Both the position numbers and the translations under genes were made by a program. Shown here in pieces: positions 37,237 to 41,351 of a stretch of 41,351 bases of DNA (position 1 is the first letter of the stretch; the number at the start of each line of letters is the position of its first letter). Origin of the DNA: Nostocales cyanobacterium (lineage in GTDB: Bacteria; Cyanobacteriota; Cyanobacteriia; Cyanobacteriales; Nostocaceae); contig RDXV01000024.1 of the NCBI GenBank assembly GCA_004292695.1, forward strand, positions 1-41,351, read 5' to 3'. The notes beneath the pieces were generated by a model. That model worked only from the letters and a program-made list of their open reading frames with translations, was not told the DNA's origin and made no database searches.

Positions 37237-37815
37237 TTACAATGGGATCAATTCTGGAAAATACTGTAATAGCTGATCATTGGTAAGTTCGTCTCCGTAC
37301 TGGGCTGGTGAAAAATGCTCTTGAATAGCCCGAATTTTGCCTTTTTGCCGGAGGTTAATGATCGCTTTTAAGCCTTCTTTGAGTGCGGGAATGTTGGCTA
37401 AGTCGGTTTCTAGTTCTGGTACTTCCCCTTCAAAGGCTACTGTTAACATGACTACAACGTTACGAGTGGCTGGTACAGATAAAGGTTGTTGTTCATCAAC
37501 ATATACTTCTGTTCCATATCTAGAAGCAGAGTCAGTAAACAGTTCATTGAAAAAATCTCCTGCGTCTCCTTCATTCCAAAAAACATCCCCTTCGTTACTA
37601 GCTGACATCCAAAATTCATCATAGCGAAGTAGGGTTTCACAAATTTCTACTAACCCTTCTCCCATGACTTCTACATCACCTTCTGCGTCTATTGCTTCTC
37701 TGGCAGCACGGTTTAATACTCCTAATATGGGTGCTACTTCGCTACCGTTTAAATGGATAAATAAACGACAAACTACATACCGGGTTTTACCCATCATTTT
37801 GTTAAATAAACTCAT
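37237..37815 (-). CDS. DUF1517-like cytosolic protein
   Basis: 192 aa, acidic, no signal peptide. The layout RYVVCRLFIHLNG, GLVEICETLLRYDEFWMSAS, SASRYGTEVYVDE and NVVVMLTVAFEGEVPEL resembles the soluble domain of DUF1517 proteins of cyanobacteria and plastids, without their usual N-terminal membrane part. Function is not known. It is a separate unit from the lipoprotein gene (118-bp gap), although both read leftward and may be co-transcribed. Confidence 0.7.
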   Translation of the reverse strand: MSLFNKMMGKTRYVVCRLFIHLNGSEVAPILGVLNRAAREAIDAEGDVEVMGEGLVEICETLLRYDEFWMSASNEGDVFWNEGDAGDFFNELFTDSASRYGTEVYVDEQQPLSVPATRNVVVMLTVAFEGEVPELETDLANIPALKEGLKAIINLRQKGKIRAIQEHFSPAQYGDELTNDQLLQYFPELIPL

Positions 37816-37856
37816 TTTTCCTCCGTTTTAATTCTGATGATAAATATATTTTGAGT

Positions 37857-37995
37857 TTAGGGAATAGGGAATGGAGAATTGAGAATTGAGAATAGATATT
37901 TTTATTCTTCCTACTAAACTCCTCGATCTTCTCGATAGCGAAGCGTGGCGAAGCCATTCTCCTAACTCCTCGATCTCCTGACTCCTCGATCTCCT
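37857..37995. repeat. repeat-filled spacer
   Basis: Contains GGGAATA, GAGAATT and CTCCTCGATCTC units and a GATAGCGAAGCGTGGCGAAGCC segment, a dispersed repeat common in cyanobacteria. No gene is seen. Confidence 0.75.
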
Positions 37996-39552
37996 CTAAG
38001 TATTGATAACGTAAAAGTTTTCTACAAAATCTAAAATCATATTTAGGGAAGGCATAATATATTCTGATTCTTCGTTGCTGTATTCTTCAGAATTTATAAT
38101 GTTACGGTTGACAAATCTTTTTCCAAAGTTGGGATGATCGTAAACTATTAGGGATTGAGCGCTAGAGTTAGTAATGATCGTTTTTGTGGGAGCTTTGGCA
38201 AAGTTTAATTTTGCGCCTACTTCAAAGTTTTTTTTGGTTGATTTAATAATGTTTAGTTTGTTCATTACTTCTTCGATGAGCAACATTAATTTTTGAGACA
38301 GGGCTAATAGTCTGGCGTTTTTTGTGGCGATCGCCTCTTTACACATTATGTCTACTATTTTGTAGATAATTTTTTGGGTAATCCTGGCATCTTGAAAGGG
38401 TAGGATAGTCATAAAAGCTGTTGGTAATAGGACTTCGTCGCTTTCTACCCTAAATGTATAGGCTGTTTTCCGACTACCACTTTCTACGCTGGGTGGTTGT
38501 ATTAGTATTGGGTATTCTTGGGCTATTTGATAATATGTTCCCGCGATGACGAAGTTGGCTTCGTATTCTAATGGTGAGTCTATGACTATGCGGATGGTTG
38601 GAGGAGTTGCGTTAAAAAAGTCTTTTAGTTCATCTTCACTGAAGTTTTGAATGATGGTGCGATCGCCCGCTGGTGATATGTCAACCCAGTCACATTTTAT
38701 ACCTTCAATTGTTAAACCAAATCTGGATGTTCCATAGAGTTTTGCCCCGGTTAAGGTTGCTCCTGTGAGATCAGCACCCATCCATTCTACTTTAACTAAT
38801 TTGGACTGGGTTAAGTTAGTGTGTACTAAGCTGGTGTTGCTTAAATTGGCATTGGTTAAGTCTGCACCCTGGAGGTTAGCACCGCTGAGTTTTGCCCCAC
38901 TTAAATCAGCCCAAATCAGGTTAGCCCCTCTTAGATCAGCCCAGCGCAGGTTTGCACCACTTAAATCTGCACCACTGAGGTTAGTCATACAGAGGTTAGT
39001 TTGCCTCATTTCCGCATCTCGTAAATTTACCCCACTCATATCAGTAGCAGTGAGATCACTACCACTCAAGTTAGCTATTTCTAGGTTAGCTTCTCGGAGA
39101 TTAGCACCTCTGAGGTTTGCGTCACTTAAATTGACATGACGGAGATTAGTTTGTTGGAGGTTCGCTTCGCGCAGATCAGCACTATTTAAGTTAGTTTCAG
39201 ACATATCAGCACGACTAAAGTCTGTGCGGATGAGTTCAGCACGAATAAAGGAACAATTTCTTAATTGTGTGCGGCTCATGTCTGCACGCATGAGGTTAGC
39301 GACGTTAAAACTACAGTTATTTAGTATAGATCCTGCCAGCGTTGCCCCGCTCAGTCTAGCTACATTGAGTCTAGCATAACTTAAATTAGAGTCAACTAAA
39401 GTAATACCACTCATGTTAGCAACACTAAAATTAGCTTCACTAAAATTAACTCTTGTTAATTTAATTCCACTCAAATTAGCCTCAGCGAAATTTGCCCCCC
39501 GGAAGTCTAAGACTCCCATTGCGTATTTTTCTAGTAATTCCTCTATATTCAT
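37996..39552 (-). CDS. pentapeptide-repeat protein with C-terminal globular domain
   Basis: 518 aa. Residues from about 15 to 275 are almost continuous A(D/N)LxX pentapeptide repeats (for example SGADLSGANLRWADLRGANL), which should fold into a right-handed quadrilateral beta-helix. The last 240 residues are not repetitive: FSEDELKDFFNATPPTIRIV, EYPILIQPPS, then a helical stretch and an acidic end. Cyanobacteria encode many such proteins, mostly of unknown function; HglK is a pentapeptide protein in heterocysts, but it has N-terminal membrane helices that are absent here. No signal peptide. Start ATG 39552. Confidence 0.88.
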   Translation of the reverse strand: MNIEELLEKYAMGVLDFRGANFAEANLSGIKLTRVNFSEANFSVANMSGITLVDSNLSYARLNVARLSGATLAGSILNNCSFNVANLMRADMSRTQLRNCSFIRAELIRTDFSRADMSETNLNSADLREANLQQTNLRHVNLSDANLRGANLREANLEIANLSGSDLTATDMSGVNLRDAEMRQTNLCMTNLSGADLSGANLRWADLRGANLIWADLSGAKLSGANLQGADLTNANLSNTSLVHTNLTQSKLVKVEWMGADLTGATLTGAKLYGTSRFGLTIEGIKCDWVDISPAGDRTIIQNFSEDELKDFFNATPPTIRIVIDSPLEYEANFVIAGTYYQIAQEYPILIQPPSVESGSRKTAYTFRVESDEVLLPTAFMTILPFQDARITQKIIYKIVDIMCKEAIATKNARLLALSQKLMLLIEEVMNKLNIIKSTKKNFEVGAKLNFAKAPTKTIITNSSAQSLIVYDHPNFGKRFVNRNIINSEEYSNEESEYIMPSLNMILDFVENFYVINT

Positions 39553-39571
39553 AAATCTACCTCTTAAATCA

Positions 39572-39640
39572 GTTATCAGTTATCAGTTATCAGTTATCAC
39601 TGTTTACTGTTCACTGTTTACTGTTTACTGTTTGCGGTGA
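39572..39640. repeat. CAGTTAT and TGTTTAC heptad arrays
   Basis: About four CAGTTAT units followed by several TGTTTAC/TGTTCAC units in the divergent spacer between the pentapeptide gene and tyrA. Confidence 0.9.
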
Positions 39641-39709
39641 AATGCCAACTGGAATAGTTGGTAAAGTATGCAGAATAGAATGATTCAAAGTTTAATTGTC
39701 AAGGACAAA

Positions 39710-40546
39710 ATGAAAATTGGTATTTTGGGATTAGGATTGATTGGCGGTTCATTGGGTTTTGATTTAAAGTCCCAAGGACATGATGTTTTAGGAGTTAGTC
39801 GCCGGGAGTCAACCTGTAAAAAAGCTATGGAAATTGGCAGCGTTGATCAAGCTGCAACGGAATTGAGTCTGTTATCCGCTGCTGAAGTTGTGTTTATTTG
39901 TACCCCTATAGGTCTGATTGTGCCTCAAGTTGAGCAGTTGATATCTCATTTACCTAAAACCTCTATTATCACCGATGTGGGTTCAGTTAAAACACCAATA
40001 GTACAAGGAATTTCTCATTTGTGGGAAAATTTTGTTGGTGGCCATCCAATGGCAGGTAATACGGATATAGGTATTGATGCTGCTCAGAGAAATTTGTTTG
40101 TGGATCGCCCTTATGTGATCACGCCAACAGAAAGCACTCCCAGTCATGCTATAAGTATTCTAGAGGAAATTGTGTGTTCTCTAGGTTCTATTATTTACCA
40201 TTGTTCACCGGAAAAACACGACCGGGCTGTAAGTTGGATTTCTCACTTACCCGTCATGGTGAGTGCTTCTTTAGTAGCGACTTGTTTAAGTGAATCTGAT
40301 CCAGAAATTTTTCAATTAGCCCAAAAATTTGCCAGTTCAGGTTTTCGAGATACTAGCCGGGTAGGAGCAGGAAACCCAGAGTTAGGGGTGATGATGGCAC
40401 AATATAACCGTCAGGCTTTAATCAATTCACTCTATCAATATCGTCACCACCTTGATGAGTTTATAGATATGATTGAAACAGAAAATTGGGATCTGCTGAC
40501 GGAGAAACTCAAGATTAATCAACAAAATCGTCCTAGTTTCCTGTAA
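39710..40546 (+). CDS. tyrA: prephenate/arogenate dehydrogenase
   Basis: 278 aa from ATG 39710. This start is chosen because the Rossmann motif begins at once (MKIGILGLGLIGGSLGFDL) and AAGGA lies 4 nt before it; an in-frame ATG 14 codons upstream (39668) adds residues outside the fold. Other features: VFICTPIGLIVPQ, the substrate-binding GGHPMAGNTD with its His, and SWISHLPVMVSA. Cyanobacterial TyrA enzymes are generally NADP-dependent arogenate dehydrogenases making tyrosine. No ACT domain is attached, so feedback control would be at the active site. Confidence 0.93.
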   Translation: MKIGILGLGLIGGSLGFDLKSQGHDVLGVSRRESTCKKAMEIGSVDQAATELSLLSAAEVVFICTPIGLIVPQVEQLISHLPKTSIITDVGSVKTPIVQGISHLWENFVGGHPMAGNTDIGIDAAQRNLFVDRPYVITPTESTPSHAISILEEIVCSLGSIIYHCSPEKHDRAVSWISHLPVMVSASLVATCLSESDPEIFQLAQKFASSGFRDTSRVGAGNPELGVMMAQYNRQALINSLYQYRHHLDEFIDMIETENWDLLTEKLKINQQNRPSFL

Positions 40547-40746
40547 TCAAGTTAACTGCTAGGTAAATAGTTAAAATTCAGTAGAGACATAGTAGGGGTA
40601 AGGTCTCTACAACAGTTATTTAATGTTTGTTTAATGTGAAATTTAGATTTTAAGTTGATTCAGCTATCAGTTAAAATTTGCTACTCTATAAGTAGTGACA
40701 AGTTATTGATGGTAATTTAGAGGTTTATTGAAAATAATATTATATT

Positions 40747-41253
40747 ATGACAAACATGGAATCTAACAATCTACGTTCCTATAGCCAAGAAGAAGTGCAG
40801 CAAATTTTACAGTTGGCGATCGCCCGTCAAACAGTAGAAAGTGATCAAGAATTTTCCTATCAACAAATTATGGAAATTGCAGCGGAGTTACAAATTTCAC
40901 CAGAGTTAATTAAACAAGCAGAATCTGATTGGAATATTCAGCAAAGTGATGTAGAAAGACGTAAAGCATTTGACCTTTACCGTCAAAGTAAATTCAAAAA
41001 AAGATTAGGTAATTATGCCATAATTAATGTTTTTACTATTCTCGCCGACTTTGTAGGTGGCGGTACTTTATCATGGTCATTATACATTCTCATATTTTGC
41101 GGATTAGCAATAGTTCTGGATATTTGGAATACCTGGCAAACCAAGGGAGAAGATTATGAAATGGCTTTTCAAAAATGGAATCGTAAGCATCAAATTAAAC
41201 AAACTATCAACTCAGTTTTAAATAAATGGTTCAAAGGATTACAAACCAGGTGA
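40747..41253 (+). CDS. 2TM domain-containing protein
   Basis: 168 aa. The N-terminal third (about 1-70) is helical and polar (YSQEEVQQILQLAIARQ, then a YQQIMEIAAELQISPELI segment). It is followed by a 2TM domain: RRKAFDLYRQSKFKKRLGNY, two hydrophobic helices (about 98-112 and 116-132) and DIWNTWQTKGEDYEMAFQKW. 2TM domains are also found at the end of sensor and regulator proteins; function here is unknown. The stop TGA (41251-41253) directly abuts a heptad array. Confidence 0.82.
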   Translation: MTNMESNNLRSYSQEEVQQILQLAIARQTVESDQEFSYQQIMEIAAELQISPELIKQAESDWNIQQSDVERRKAFDLYRQSKFKKRLGNYAIINVFTILADFVGGGTLSWSLYILIFCGLAIVLDIWNTWQTKGEDYEMAFQKWNRKHQIKQTINSVLNKWFKGLQTR

Positions 41254-41351
41254 CAGTTATCAGTTATCAGTTATCAGTTATCAGTTATCAGTTATCAGTT
41301 ATCAGTTATCAGTTATCAGTTATCAGTTATCAGTTATCAGTTATCAGTTAT
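41254..41351. repeat. 14 perfect CAGTTAT units
   Basis: 98 bp, exactly 14 uninterrupted copies starting the base after the preceding stop codon and continuing to the window edge; the true length is unknown. Confidence 0.97.

Noticed and set aside
38765-39139. 124-codon plus-strand frame opposite the pentapeptide gene
   Set aside because: It is the shadow of the pentapeptide repeats, whose periodic codons keep the opposite frame open.
37996-39552. Calling the pentapeptide protein HglK
   Set aside because: HglK has N-terminal membrane helices; this protein has none and carries a long non-repeat C-terminal domain.
41254-41351. CRISPR array
   Set aside because: The repeats are 7-bp direct tandem units with no spacers, and no cas genes are present.

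Overview
The window comes from a filamentous, heterocyst-forming cyanobacterium of the Nostoc/Anabaena/Dolichospermum kind. Three things point there. It carries the heterocyst glycolipid (hgl) island. It has copies of the cyanobacterial octamer HIP1 (GCGATCGC, e.g. 2653, 3055, 12390, 35862, 38327, 38659, 40816). Its intergenic regions are full of short tandem heptanucleotide repeats of the type known from heterocystous strains.

Layout. Positions 1-225 hold a truncated TnpB (IS200/IS605-type OrfB) remnant. From 220 to 8166 the minus strand carries the glycolipid assembly and export half: hgdB (membrane fusion protein), hgdC (DevC-like permease), hgdA (sugar-nucleotide epimerase-like), two GT2 glycosyltransferases around a secreted DUF2141 protein, and hglT (glycosyltransferase). 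A 1.86-kb AT-rich stretch without a convincing intact gene follows. From 10026 to 25551 the plus strand carries the lipid-chain half, a PUFA-synthase-like polyketide synthase: hglE (KS-AT-ACP-ACP-half KR), hglG (catalytic half KR-DH), hglD (KS), hglC (chain-length-factor-like KS plus AT), hglA (PfaD-like enoyl reductase) and hglB/hetM (ACP plus reductive release domain). Together these should build a very long chain fatty alcohol, which HglT glycosylates and the Hgd proteins help deposit as the laminated heterocyst layer. An SDR sits where hetN is expected (25726-26529), but it lacks the RGSGR pentapeptide.

After a bidirectional terminator comes a cyanophycinase-like peptidase on the minus strand. 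Next is the least familiar part, a translationally coupled minus-strand pair (33603-27890). It encodes a 1181-aa SF2 helicase with a C-terminal PD-(D/E)xK-like nuclease segment and a 723-aa protein I cannot assign. It looks like an AT-rich accessory, probably defence-related, insertion next to the core gene rpsO.

The remaining part is ordinary cyanobacterial chromosome: rpsO, a PAM68-like photosystem II assembly factor, DAHP synthase, a lipoprotein, a DUF1517-like protein, a pentapeptide-repeat protein, tyrA and a 2TM-domain protein. Nearly all of these genes are separated by heptad repeat arrays. The last array, 14 perfect CAGTTAT units, runs to the window edge.

All assignments are from reading the sequence and family knowledge; no database search was run.
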